Of a DNA stretch of 64,000 bases, positions 17,636 through 26,584 are shown in pieces. The notes beneath the pieces were generated by a model. That model made no database searches. It was not told where the DNA came from and worked only from the letters and a program-made list of their open reading frames with translations. Location of the stretch: contig NZ_CP011253.3 in NCBI RefSeq assembly GCF_000972785.3, forward strand, positions 5,566,312 through 5,630,311, in the 5' to 3' direction. Position 1 is the first letter of the stretch; every line of letters begins with the position of its first letter. A program made the translations under genes and the position numbers. Origin of the DNA: Pandoraea oxalativorans. Its GTDB lineage: Bacteria > Pseudomonadota > Gammaproteobacteria > Burkholderiales > Burkholderiaceae.

Positions 17636-18097
17636 ATGGAATTACTCGACAACTTTGCGCGGCAGATCCTGCGTCTGCTGCAGATCGACTCGCGCCGTTC
17701 GGCGCAGGAACTGTCTGAAAACGTCGGCCTGTCGGCCACGCCGTGCTGGCGCCGCATCAAGGACATGGAGCAAAGCGGCGTGATCCAGCGCTACACGGTG
17801 CTACTCGACCGGGAAAAGCTCGGCCTGCATGTGTGCGCCCTCGCCCACGTGCAACTCACGCGTCACACGGAAGGCGGCACGGAGCAGTTCGAACGCGAGA
17901 TCCGCACCTGTCCAGAAGTCACCGAGTGCTACAGCACCACCGGTGAGGCGGATTACATCCTCAAGATCGTGGCGCCGGACATCAAGGCGTACGACGCCTT
18001 CCTGCACGAACACATCTTCCGTCTTCCTGCGGTTTCCAACGTTAAGACCAGCGTTGTACTGCGTGAAATCAAGTTCGATACGAGTTTGCCCATCTGA
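17636..18097 (+). CDS. Lrp/AsnC-family transcriptional regulator
   Basis: 153 residues. The N-terminal winged helix (LDNFARQILRLLQIDSRRSAQ, LSATPCWRRIKDMEQSGVI) and C-terminal RAM ligand domain (ALAHVQLTRHTE, VTECYSTTGEADYILKIVAPD) have the usual family length. It is divergent from the indolepyruvate oxidoreductase gene. The intergenic region has A+T-rich inverted-repeat-like blocks (CATTTCGCAAAAGGCGATTTCG near 17609-17631) that could be its operator. By family behaviour, it probably senses an aromatic or branched amino acid and regulates the oxidoreductase; the ligand is unknown. Confidence 0.9.
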   Translation: MELLDNFARQILRLLQIDSRRSAQELSENVGLSATPCWRRIKDMEQSGVIQRYTVLLDREKLGLHVCALAHVQLTRHTEGGTEQFEREIRTCPEVTECYSTTGEADYILKIVAPDIKAYDAFLHEHIFRLPAVSNVKTSVVLREIKFDTSLPI

Positions 18098-18161
18098 CGT
18101 CGGGTGATTTTCGCGGCTTCTGTGAGACTTCCCATACGCTGACATTGCGCAACATTCCCTC

Positions 18162-18208
18162 TTGACGGACCGGAGGATCTTCGCTAAAAATGCAAATGAT
18201 TCTCATTT
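18162..18208 (+). promoter_or_regulatory. Fur-controlled promoter of the heme uptake operon
   Basis: TTGACG (18162-18167) and TAAAAA (18185-18190) are spaced by 17 bases as -35 and -10 boxes. Immediately downstream, AAATGA-TTC-TCATTT (18194-18208) is a perfect inverted repeat resembling the core of a Fur box. Iron-bound Fur would block the start region, so the heme genes should be induced in iron shortage. Confidence 0.75.
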
Positions 18209-18433
18209 AAGTCTTTTCAAGTCCTTATCCAAGCTCTTCGTCTCAAGGCCGAACATTGCGGCCGGGTGGCGTGAGATTTTTTCGCCAGCCGCGCCTGCCA
18301 GCGTGTAGTGAAGCGTCGAGAGACGCCGCTCACACGCCGATTGCCACGAGCGCTCGCCAGCCAGCAACGGGGTTTTTTGCACTGGGAGCCAGCAGTGAAG
18401 CAGTCGTCGAGCGGCGGGGGCCGCGCCTTTGTC

Positions 18434-20857
18434 ATGTCCATGCGCCGGGAATACGGCGCCAACGGTTCGACCAGCGCCCTGCGTGGCGCACGAGCCGAAG
18501 CCTCGCGACGCCCACCGGCGTCCGAGTCACGCCGGCGTCTGCATCCGCTCGCAGGCGCGGTGCTTGCCGCGTTCTGGCTGCCTGCCGCTTTCGCGCAAAA
18601 GGCTCCGGCCGACGGTTCGGCGCAGCCCGCCAACCCCGTCCAGTCCACCCAGACGATTCAGCTCGCGCAGGCATCGCCGTCGCGTAACGCACCGATTCAG
18701 CTTGCCGAAGCCAATCTGCGAGAGGTGAACGTAACGGCAACGCGCACACCCACGGCCAGCGAACGTACGCCAGCCTCGATCTCGGTCATCACCGATCAGG
18801 ACATCGAGGAACAGCAGGCGCAGGACATTAAGGAAGCGCTGCGCTACGAGCCCGGTGTTACCGTGCGTCGCGCACCGTACCGTCCGGCCTCTGCTGCTGC
18901 CGGTGGCGGTCGCGATGGGAACTCCAGCATCAACATCCGCGGTCTCGAAGGCAATCGCGTTGCGCTGTTCGAAGACGGTATCCGCATGCCTTCCTCGTAC
19001 TCGTTCGGTCCGCTCGAAGCCGGCCGTGGCGACTACATGGGCATGGACCTGCTGCGTCGCATCGAAATCCTGCGCGGTCCGGCCTCATCGCTGTATGGCA
19101 GCGACGGCCTGACCGGTGTCGTCAACTTCCTCACCAAGGATCCGCAAGACCTGCTCGACGTGTTCGGCAAGTCCACCTACTTCTCGCTGCGTCCGTACTA
19201 CAACTCGATGGACCGTAGCTTCGGCACGACCGCGCAGGCCGCGTGGGGTGGCGAGCAGTGGCAAGGCATGTTGATCGTGGACGGCAACAAGGGCCACGAA
19301 CTCGACGGCAAGGGCACTAACAACTCCGCGAGTACCGCGCGCACGACGGCGAACCCGCAGGACACCAACGGCGACTCGATCCTCGGCAAGCTCGTCTTCA
19401 AGGCCACGCCTTTCTCGACGTTCAAGCTCACCGCCGAGAACGTGCGCCGTCGCACCGATTCGGACGTGCTGTCCGCCGTCAACCCGCCCACGACGCTCGG
19501 CCTGCACACGAGCGACCGTCTGGAGCGCAACCGCGTCAGCCTCGATTACGACTTCAACGACGCCTCACAGGCCTACATCCAGAACGCACACGCGCTGCTG
19601 TACTTCCAGGACGCGAAGAACAGCCAGTACTCGTACGAAAAACGCACGGCCGGCGACCGTACGCGCGACAACACGTACAAGGAACGCACCGTGGGCGGCT
19701 CGTTGCAAGCCGAGAGCAACTTCACCACCGGTGCGCTCGCGCACAAGCTGGTGTACGGCACCGACGCGAGCCTGGCCTACATCACCAGCTACCGTAACGG
19801 CACCGTGCCGGGCGTGGGGGAGTCGTTCCCGAACAAGGCCTTCCCGGACACGAACTACACGCTCTTCGGCGCGTTCCTTCAGGACGAAATCCGTTACGGC
19901 GCGCTGACCGTCACGCCGGGTATCCGTTACGACGCTTACTGGCTGTCGCCCAAGCAGAACGACCCGCTGTACGTCTCGCAAACGGCATCGGGCGCACGCG
20001 TGCAGCCCACGTCGTCGAACGACTCCGCCTTCTCGCCGCGCATCGCGGTGATGTACGAGATCGCGCCGTCGCTGATTCCGTACGTGCAATACGCGCGCGG
20101 CTTCCGCACGCCGACGCCCGATCAGGTCAACAACGGCTTCTCGAATCCGATCTTCGGCTACATGTCGATCGCGAATCCGAACCTCAAGCCTGAGACGAGC
20201 GACACCATCGAGCTGGGTCTGCGCGGCCGTCTGGCCACCACACTCGGGCCCGTGACGTACAGCACCGCCGTGTTCGCGGGCAAGTACCGCAACTTCATCT
20301 CGCAGCAGAACATCAGCGGCTCGGGCCGCCCGAACGATCCGCTCATCTACCAGTACGTCAACTTCAGCCGCGCCAACATTCAGGGCTGGGAAGGCCGCGC
20401 GACGTGGGCGCTCAAGGGCGGCATTACGTTGCGCACCGCCATGGCGTACACGCACGGCACGACGGAAGACAACGGCGCCGCGAGCCAGCCGCTCAACACC
20501 ATCAACCCGTTCTCGATGGTTCTGGGTGTGCGCTACGAGCCGAACAGCACGTGGTTCGCGCAGGCCGACCTGATGTTCCAGGCCGCCAAGTCGCAAAGCC
20601 TGATCGCGAAGACCTGCACGGCCGGCACGCAGCAGAACCAGAACTGCTGGGCACCGCCGACCTCCATCGTGTTCGACTTGTCCGGTGGCTATCACATCAA
20701 CAAGCACGCAACGGTGTACGCCGGGATCTACAACGTGTTCGACCGCAAGTACTGGAACTGGTCGGACGTTCGCAACCTCGCCGGCAACTCCAACGTCAAG
20801 GACGCCTATTCGGCACCGGGCCGCAGCGTGGCTGTGAGCCTGAAGCTTCAGTACTGA
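18434..20857 (+). CDS. TonB-dependent heme/hemoglobin receptor
   Basis: Outer-membrane receptor, about 807 residues if started at ATG 18434; a GTG at 18308 would add 42 residues and neither has a good ribosome site. A long N-terminal region precedes a signal-like segment (LHPLAGAVLAAFWLPAAFAQ). Then follow a TonB box-like segment (LREVNVTATRTPT), the plug (ISVITDQDIEEQQAQDIKEALRYEPGV, NIRGLEGNRVALFEDGIRMP, EILRGPASSLYGSDGLTGVVNF) and a 22-strand-type barrel with the FRTPTPDQ motif and C-terminal VAVSLKLQY ending in an aromatic. It is first gene of the heme operon behind the Fur-type promoter. No tonB-exbBD is nearby. Confidence 0.93.
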   Translation: MSMRREYGANGSTSALRGARAEASRRPPASESRRRLHPLAGAVLAAFWLPAAFAQKAPADGSAQPANPVQSTQTIQLAQASPSRNAPIQLAEANLREVNVTATRTPTASERTPASISVITDQDIEEQQAQDIKEALRYEPGVTVRRAPYRPASAAAGGGRDGNSSINIRGLEGNRVALFEDGIRMPSSYSFGPLEAGRGDYMGMDLLRRIEILRGPASSLYGSDGLTGVVNFLTKDPQDLLDVFGKSTYFSLRPYYNSMDRSFGTTAQAAWGGEQWQGMLIVDGNKGHELDGKGTNNSASTARTTANPQDTNGDSILGKLVFKATPFSTFKLTAENVRRRTDSDVLSAVNPPTTLGLHTSDRLERNRVSLDYDFNDASQAYIQNAHALLYFQDAKNSQYSYEKRTAGDRTRDNTYKERTVGGSLQAESNFTTGALAHKLVYGTDASLAYITSYRNGTVPGVGESFPNKAFPDTNYTLFGAFLQDEIRYGALTVTPGIRYDAYWLSPKQNDPLYVSQTASGARVQPTSSNDSAFSPRIAVMYEIAPSLIPYVQYARGFRTPTPDQVNNGFSNPIFGYMSIANPNLKPETSDTIELGLRGRLATTLGPVTYSTAVFAGKYRNFISQQNISGSGRPNDPLIYQYVNFSRANIQGWEGRATWALKGGITLRTAMAYTHGTTEDNGAASQPLNTINPFSMVLGVRYEPNSTWFAQADLMFQAAKSQSLIAKTCTAGTQQNQNCWAPPTSIVFDLSGGYHINKHATVYAGIYNVFDRKYWNWSDVRNLAGNSNVKDAYSAPGRSVAVSLKLQY

Positions 20858-20978
20858 TCCTGCGAAGACAGGTCGCCAGAACCGCGTCGGCGCGAGCAGC
20901 TCAACGTCTGAGCTTCGCCGCGCCGGCGCATGCCAGCCATCCGCTATCGCCAGCAAACACGCTATTCAAGGAACTGCC

Positions 20979-22316
20979 ATGATGAACGCTCAAAACGCCC
21001 CTTCCACCGCCCGCCCGGCATTCCCCGCGCTCGCCGACGTCACCCGTCTGCGCAGCGAATTCCAACGAGTGAAGACGGAACAGAACCTGCGTGATCGCGA
21101 CGCTGCCGCCGCGCTCGGTGTGTCCGAAGGGGAGACGGTCGCGGCATTCGTCGGCGAGCACGTCGTGCGCCTGCGTCCGGAATTCGTCGAGATCGTTGAA
21201 GCGCTGCCTGCGCTCGGACGCGTCATGGCGCTCACGCGCAATAACGCCGCCGTCCACGAGAAAGACGGTCAGTACGAAAAGCTCTCGCATCAGGGCACCA
21301 TCGGTCTGGGGCTGGGCAAGGACCTCGATCTGCGCATTTTCTATCACCAGTGGGCCTACGGTTACGCCGTCGAAACACCGACGGAAAACGGCCCGCGCCG
21401 CTCGCTGCAATTCTTCGACAAGACCGGCACCGCCGTGCACAAGATGTTCCTGCGCGATCACAGCGACGTCGCCGCCTTTGAAGCGCTCGTCGCCCGTTTC
21501 CGCGCCGACGATCAAACGCCGGGGCAGCACGTGGTCGCTGCCGACGCCCCGGAGGCCGAGACCCCCGACGCCGACATCGACGTCGACGCCTTCCAGCGCG
21601 ACTGGCTTGCGATGACCGACACGCATCAGTTCTTCGACATGCTCAAGCGTCACGGTGTGTCGCGCGCGCAGGCCTTGCGTCTCGCGCCCGCCGGTCACGC
21701 ACAGCGCGTGTCGGCCACCGCCGTCCGTACGCTGCTCGAAGACGCCGCCGGTACCGATTTGCCGATCATGGTGTTCGTCGGCAATGGGGGCATGATCCAG
21801 ATCCACACCGGTCCGGTGAAGAACATTCGCATGATGGGTCCGTGGGTCAACATCCTCGATCCGGGCTTCAATCTGCATCTGCGCGAAGACCTCGTCGACA
21901 CCGCGTGGATCGTGCGCAAGCCGACGGCGGACGGCATCGTCTCGTCGCTCGAACTGCTCGACGCCTCGGGCATGGTGATCGCCATGTTCTTCGGCGAGCG
22001 CAAGCCGGGTCAGGCCGAACGCGAAGACTGGCGCGCGACGCTGGTGCGCGTGGAGGGTTCGCAAGGGGTTGTGGAGATACCGTCTTGCCCGTCAAGCGAT
22101 TGCGACGTAGTTCGCCCGATAAGGCTGTCGTGTCTTCAGAACGCCGAAACACAGATGCACAAGCTTACGCATTGCAGCGCCGAGTATAGACATGGTGGAT
22201 TTGCCACGCGCTGCCAAGCGTTCACACAATGCCTTGATGTGGGGGTTATAGCGTTTAGCGACGACGGCCGCCATGTAGAGAGTTGCCCGTACCTTGGGCG
22301 GCCCGGCCTTCGATAA
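20979..22316 (+). CDS. hmuS: heme-degrading/heme-handling protein HmuS, C-terminus altered by IS110
   Basis: Cytoplasmic heme-binding protein of the HmuS/HemS/ChuX type, which receives heme from the HmuTUV transporter. ATG 20979 has AAGGA upstream. Two homologous halves are visible (for example FVGEHVVRLRP...ALTRNNAAVHEKDGQYE and VFVGNGGMIQIHTGPVKNIRMMGPWVNILDPGFNLHL). The native coding part ends at 22076 (VEGSQGVVE); without IS110 it would finish after three more residues, ASA, with the stop overlapping the hmuT start. The insertion replaces these three residues with a 79-residue foreign tail read from the element, giving 445 residues. The enzyme core is complete, so activity may persist. 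Confidence 0.88.
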   Translation: MMNAQNAPSTARPAFPALADVTRLRSEFQRVKTEQNLRDRDAAAALGVSEGETVAAFVGEHVVRLRPEFVEIVEALPALGRVMALTRNNAAVHEKDGQYEKLSHQGTIGLGLGKDLDLRIFYHQWAYGYAVETPTENGPRRSLQFFDKTGTAVHKMFLRDHSDVAAFEALVARFRADDQTPGQHVVAADAPEAETPDADIDVDAFQRDWLAMTDTHQFFDMLKRHGVSRAQALRLAPAGHAQRVSATAVRTLLEDAAGTDLPIMVFVGNGGMIQIHTGPVKNIRMMGPWVNILDPGFNLHLREDLVDTAWIVRKPTADGIVSSLELLDASGMVIAMFFGERKPGQAEREDWRATLVRVEGSQGVVEIPSCPSSDCDVVRPIRLSCLQNAETQMHKLTHCSAEYRHGGFATRCQAFTQCLDVGVIAFSDDGRHVESCPYLGRPGLR

Positions 22317-23075
22317 ACGTGAAGGGCCCTGGATCGACGATCCCGACTGCCTCTGCACCGGCACCAGGCCGAGATACGCCGCAAGTTGTTCTGCAGAATC
22401 GAAGTGGCGCGCGTGCATGATGGCAAGCAGCGTGCGGCCTACCTGAGGGCCAACTGCCGGGATACTTTGCAGCAGCATCAAGTTTGCTTTAAGGCCCGGA
22501 TGGGCAGCAATGTGATCATCGATCTCGCGTTGCAGGCTGGCTAAATGGCGCTCCAAAAACTCGATCGTCTCGAGAATCGAATGCAGGACTAGCGCCGTTG
22601 GAGCCGTGATTTCCGCTTTCTCATGCCGGTTGCGCTCACGCTGAAGATCTTGTGCAAGCGCTTCACGGCGCGCCATCAGTGCTTGAAGTATGCGAGCCTC
22701 GGGCGCTGGAGGACTCCAGCGCATTGGCTGTGCGTGCATCGCAAAGCGCGCTAACACGTGGCTGTCTACCATGTCGTTCTTCGTGCGCACGCCCATTCCC
22801 GTCGCAAAAGCACGCACCTGCGCAGGATTAACGACAGACACGGAGAGCCCGGCATCGTGCAGGCCACACGCGGCCATCTCGTGATAGACGCCGGTACCTT
22901 CGAGCGCGACATGTACGTGGCTCGGCTCGGTGTGTCTCTTGCCCAACCAGCCCAACAGATCGGTTAGGCCGGCGCGGCTATTGGCAACAACCTTCGTACT
23001 ACGCTTGCCGTTTGTCATGTCCAGCAGGCAGCAATCCAGCTTGGCTTTGGCAACATCAATACCGAGGTAGAACAT
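22092..23075 (-). CDS. IS110-family DEDD transposase (element A, copy 2)
   Basis: 327 residues, identical to the copy at 9200-10183 except Arg for His in NGKRSTKVV. It has the same DEDD and serine motifs, and the ATG at 23075 has an AAGGA ribosome site. It is transcribed against the heme operon, so it could produce antisense RNA to the extended hmuS 3' end. Confidence 0.95.
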   Translation of the reverse strand: MFYLGIDVAKAKLDCCLLDMTNGKRSTKVVANSRAGLTDLLGWLGKRHTEPSHVHVALEGTGVYHEMAACGLHDAGLSVSVVNPAQVRAFATGMGVRTKNDMVDSHVLARFAMHAQPMRWSPPAPEARILQALMARREALAQDLQRERNRHEKAEITAPTALVLHSILETIEFLERHLASLQREIDDHIAAHPGLKANLMLLQSIPAVGPQVGRTLLAIMHARHFDSAEQLAAYLGLVPVQRQSGSSIQGPSRLSKAGPPKVRATLYMAAVVAKRYNPHIKALCERLAARGKSTMSILGAAMRKLVHLCFGVLKTRQPYRANYVAIA

Positions 23076-23091
23076 CAATTTGATCCTTAAT

Positions 23092-23285
23092 CGAGGAATC
23101 AATACCAACTCACCCACTTGCCTTGTACATACAGGGTCCACGCCCTTGGCTACCGTTCAGTGTCTGTGCTGGTGAGGGCGAGGCGAAGGGCATTATCTCC
23201 ACAGCAAGGTCCAAGCCTTCAGGCTCCAAACATGCTCACTTCACCTCATGTGACGGTAGCTAACCATCACGAAGACGAAGATACA
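23092..23285 (-). ncRNA. candidate bridge RNA of IS110 element A, copy 2
   Basis: This is the same non-coding sequence as in copy 1. Its target-guide segment TTTGGAGCCT (minus strand) pairs with the hmuS site GAAGCCT with one G-T wobble, and TGTGGAG pairs fully with CTCCACA. Both known insertion sites thus fit the same guide. Confidence 0.58.
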
Positions 23286-23295
23286 AGGCTTCAGC

Positions 23296-24276
23296 GTGAA
23301 CAAGCCCGACGAGAACAATCCGGTAGACGCACCCCGGGCACACGAGGCACACGGGGCGTCCCGCATCACGCGTCGCGCCCTGCTCGGCGGTGGCGCGACG
23401 CTCGCCGCTGGCGCATGGCTAGGCGCGCTGCTCCCGCATGCGCTCGTAGGCGCGGCGCATGCGGCAACGGATGCGCCCGTCGCCAAGGACGGACCGAAGC
23501 GCGTGATCGTCGCCGGTGGCGCGCTGACGGAAATCGTCTACGCACTCGGTGCGCAGAACCGCGTGATCGCCAACGACCTGACGAGCCTGTATCCGGAAGC
23601 GGCGACCCGGCTGCCCAAGATCGGCTACCTGCGCTCGCTCTCGGCCGAGGGTGTGCTCTCGCTGCACCCCGATCTGTTGCTTGCGGGCGCGGAAGCCGGG
23701 CCGCCCAACGTGCTGTCGCAGATTGCGGCCGCCGGCGTGACCGTGCAGCACTTCAAGCACGGTTATACGGCCGAGCTGGTACGCGACAACATTCGCGGCG
23801 TCGCGAACGCGATGAAGCTGAACGACGAAGGCGTGCGCGTGGCAGGCCGCTTCATGTCCGACTGGATTCAGGCGCGTGGCAAGGTCGAAGAGATGTACGG
23901 CATTCAAAAGCGTCCGCGCGTGCTGTTCATCCTCGGCCATACGGGCAATCAGGTCATGGTCGCGGGGCAAGACACCGCCGCCGATGCGATGCTGGCTTAT
24001 GCCGGTGCCGAGAACGCGCTGCGCGGGTTCAATGGCTACCGTCCGCTGACTGCGGAAGCGGCCGTCGCAGCGCAACCCGACGTGCTACTTACGACCACGA
24101 CGGGCCCCTCGCCCGCCGACCCGGCCACCACATTGCTCGCGCAGCCGGGACTCGCCAACACACCGGCGGGTCGCGCCAGACGCGTCGTCAGTTTCGACGC
24201 GCTTTATCTGCTCGGCTTCGGCCCGCGCCTGCCACAGGCGGTCGCCGAGCTTGCCAGACGCGTGCATACCACCTGA
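23296..24276 (+). CDS. hmuT: periplasmic heme-binding protein of ABC importer
   Basis: 326 residues from GTG 23296, which in the uninterrupted operon overlaps the hmuS stop codon (GTGA). The leader has a twin-arginine-like motif (SRITRRALLGGG, Arg 26-27), a hydrophobic stretch and AHA cleavage-like site near residue 56. The mature part is a TroA/BtuF-fold binding protein (RVIVAGGALTEIVYALGAQNRVIAND, LPKIGYLRSLSAEGVLSLHPDLLLAG). It binds heme in the periplasm for HmuUV. IS110 ends eight bases before its start, so its ribosome site and promoter are now partly element-derived. Confidence 0.92.
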   Translation: MNKPDENNPVDAPRAHEAHGASRITRRALLGGGATLAAGAWLGALLPHALVGAAHAATDAPVAKDGPKRVIVAGGALTEIVYALGAQNRVIANDLTSLYPEAATRLPKIGYLRSLSAEGVLSLHPDLLLAGAEAGPPNVLSQIAAAGVTVQHFKHGYTAELVRDNIRGVANAMKLNDEGVRVAGRFMSDWIQARGKVEEMYGIQKRPRVLFILGHTGNQVMVAGQDTAADAMLAYAGAENALRGFNGYRPLTAEAAVAAQPDVLLTTTTGPSPADPATTLLAQPGLANTPAGRARRVVSFDALYLLGFGPRLPQAVAELARRVHTT

Positions 24277-24391
24277 GGGCCTTTACGTGAGCGTGGCGTG
24301 ACGTTGCGACCGACTTCGTGCCGTCACCCCAATGCCCCTCCTCCGGCCCCAACCCCCGTCATTCGCCAGCCACTCGCCAGTCATCGTTGCC

Positions 24392-25582
24392 ATGTCAGCT
24401 GCTCCTCCGATTCCGAAGCCCATTTCGTCGAGTTCGTCGAGTTCGTCGAGTTCGTCCAGCACGCCCAGCCGCAGCGGGACCGCGACGTCCGATGCCTCGA
24501 CCGCCCGTCACGATGTGCCACGCCACACCGGTGCTGCACGTCGGCGTCCGCCGCGCTGGATCGTCATGACGGTACTCGTCGGCCTGCTCGCCGCAGCCGT
24601 GCTGGCCGCGTTGTGTGGCGGCGCCTATCGCATCGCGCCCGTCGACGCTATCACCGCCCTGTTCCGTGGGGCGACGGGCGACTTTGCGCAGGATCAGGCG
24701 TGCAACGTGATGCTGCAGATCCGTTTGCCGCGCATCGTGCTGGGGGTGCTGGTCGGCGCAGGGTTCGGTGCGGCCGGTGCCGCGTTGCAAGCGCTCTTTC
24801 GCAATCCGCTGGCCGATCCGGGGCTGATCGGTGTGGCAAGCGGTGCGGCGCTCGGCGCGGCCAGCGTGATCGTGCTCGGTACGGTATTGCTACCTGCCGC
24901 GCTCGCGGCGTCGCTCGGCTTGTGGATGCTGCCGCTCGCGGCGTTCGTGGGTGCGCTGGGGGTCACGGCGCTCGTCTATCGTCTGGCCGCCGGACGCGGC
25001 CGCCTCGCCCTGCCGTTGCTCCTGCTCGCGGGTATCGCGATCAATGCCGTCTCGGGGGCCGCCATCGGCTTGCTGACGTATCTCGCTAACGACACGCAAT
25101 TGCGCACGCTCACCTTCTGGACGCTGGGCAGTCTGGGCGGCGCGCAATGGTCGATGCTCGCCGTGATCGTGTGGCCGGTCGCGCTGGGCATCGTCGCCCT
25201 CGCCTCGCAGTGCCGCTCGCTCAATGCGTTGCTGCTCGGGGAAGCGGAGGCGCTGCACCTCGGCGTGGCGGTGCAATCGGTCAAGCGACGCGTGATGGTG
25301 GCGTGTGCGTTGTGCGTGGGCGCGTTGGTGGCGTCGAGCGGCATGATCGGTTTCATCGGACTGATCGCGCCGCATATCGTGCGCCTGGTCGTCGGCCCCG
25401 ACCCGCGCGCCGTGCTGCCTGCGGCAGCCCTCTTCGGCGCGATTCTGACGCTGCTTGCCGACCTCGTGGCCCGCACGTGGGTTGCGCCTGCGGAACTGCC
25501 GCTGGGCATTCTGACGGCGCTGCTCGGCGCCCCCTTCTTCCTCATGCTGCTGTGGCGACGCCGCGGGCAGTTCGGTCTGTGA
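24392..25582 (+). CDS. hmuU: heme ABC transporter permease (FecCD family)
   Basis: 396 residues from ATG 24392; an in-frame ATG at 24332 is less likely. Inner-membrane permease with about 10 segments and FecCD motifs: NVMLQIRLPRIVLGVLVGAGFGAAGAALQ, RNPLADPGLIGVASGAALGA, MVACALCVGALVASSGMIGFIGLIAPHIVR, ARTWVAPAELPLGILTALLGAPFFLMLL. The cytoplasmic N-terminus has an unusual run of 12 serines coded by a 9-base repeat. It lies between hmuT and hmuV. Confidence 0.94.
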   Translation: MSAAPPIPKPISSSSSSSSSSSSTPSRSGTATSDASTARHDVPRHTGAARRRPPRWIVMTVLVGLLAAAVLAALCGGAYRIAPVDAITALFRGATGDFAQDQACNVMLQIRLPRIVLGVLVGAGFGAAGAALQALFRNPLADPGLIGVASGAALGAASVIVLGTVLLPAALAASLGLWMLPLAAFVGALGVTALVYRLAAGRGRLALPLLLLAGIAINAVSGAAIGLLTYLANDTQLRTLTFWTLGSLGGAQWSMLAVIVWPVALGIVALASQCRSLNALLLGEAEALHLGVAVQSVKRRVMVACALCVGALVASSGMIGFIGLIAPHIVRLVVGPDPRAVLPAAALFGAILTLLADLVARTWVAPAELPLGILTALLGAPFFLMLLWRRRGQFGL

Positions 25583-25666
25583 CGGGCGCTTGCGCCCACC
25601 AGACGACCACCGCCGCGACCACGACCTCTGCCGACCGACAACACCGGCCAACATCAGGACATCGCC

Positions 25667-26509
25667 ATGCTCAGTGCCTACGACCTCACCATTGCCCACT
25701 CGGATTCGCCCGTGCTCGACGGCCTTTCGCTCGAGATCCGTCCCGGCGAGTTGCTTGTGTTGCTTGGCCGGAACGGCGCGGGCAAAAGCACGCTGCTCAA
25801 AGCGCTGGCGGGGGAGCCGTTGCCGCCGCGCACGCATATGAGCGGCGCGATCACGCTCAACGGTGCGCCGCTCTCGCAATACTCGACGGCGGCGCTGGCG
25901 CGTCTGCGCGCCGTGCTACCGCAAACGGCGCAGTTGTCCTTTCCGTTCAGTGCGCTGGAGATCGTGACGATGGGACGCCTGCCGTTTCCGAAGGCGAGCC
26001 GTAGCGACACGGAGATTGCCGCACTCGCCCTCGATCAGGCGGGTGCGCTGTCGCTGATTCATCGCGACGTAATGACGCTCTCAGGCGGGGAATGGGCACG
26101 CGTGCAGTTCGCGCGGGTGCTCGCGCAGTTGTGGCCGGACGGGCCGGGTGAGAGCGCGTCCGCCGCGTCGGTGCCGCGCTACCTGTTGCTCGACGAGCCG
26201 ACGGCGGCGCTCGACCTCGCCCATCAGCATCATCTGCTGTCGCTCACGCGCACGCTGGGGAAGTCGTGGGGATTCGGTGCGATGGCCATCGTGCACGACG
26301 TGAACCTCGCGGCGCGTCACGCCGACCGTATGGCGTTGCTGGCGGACGGGCGCATTCTCGCCACCGGCACGCCACACGAAGTCATGCGAGCCGATCTGAT
26401 CGAAACGACGCTGGGCCTGCCGGTACATGTGATTACGCCGGAGGCGGCAGCGCGATACCCGTTGCCGACGGGGGCATCCGCAGGTGTGCCGTTTGCGTTG
26501 CCCGCTTAG
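25667..26509 (+). CDS. hmuV: heme ABC transporter ATPase
   Basis: 280 residues. Walker A GRNGAGKSTLLKAL (residue about 36), Q-loop LPQTAQLSFPF, signature LSGGEWARVQFARVL, Walker B YLLLDEPTAALDL and switch His in AIVHDVNLAARHADR. It drives heme import through HmuU. It is last gene of the heme operon; the 84-base gap after hmuU contains no obvious terminator. Confidence 0.95.
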   Translation: MLSAYDLTIAHSDSPVLDGLSLEIRPGELLVLLGRNGAGKSTLLKALAGEPLPPRTHMSGAITLNGAPLSQYSTAALARLRAVLPQTAQLSFPFSALEIVTMGRLPFPKASRSDTEIAALALDQAGALSLIHRDVMTLSGGEWARVQFARVLAQLWPDGPGESASAASVPRYLLLDEPTAALDLAHQHHLLSLTRTLGKSWGFGAMAIVHDVNLAARHADRMALLADGRILATGTPHEVMRADLIETTLGLPVHVITPEAAARYPLPTGASAGVPFALPA

Positions 26510-26584
26510 TGGCGCGCTTAATAGCCTGCTTGATAGCCTGCTAATGGCCTGCTTGATCGCCCGCTTTATGGCCCGCCGATTTGC

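Larger units (their letters stand above)
22077..23287 (-). mobile_element. IS110-family element A, copy 2
   Basis: 1211 bases, the same length as and nearly identical to the copy at 9185-10395, in the same orientation. It is inserted between GAG and GCT of the hmuS 3' end, at a site sharing GRAGCCTCCACAA (minus strand) with the first. It separates hmuS from hmuTUV by 1.2 kb with its transposase opposing operon transcription. Confidence 0.95.

Noticed and set aside
13844..18097. 1417-codon open frame on the + strand
   Set aside because: It runs antisense to the indolepyruvate oxidoreductase gene, is Arg/His-rich shadow sequence of G+C-rich coding DNA, and only its last part coincides with the real Lrp gene at 17636.
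22077..22316. HmuS C-terminal domain of 79 residues
   Set aside because: This tail is antisense reading of the IS110 transposase, and the same string occurs in copy 1 at 9185-9424; it is not part of the native protein.
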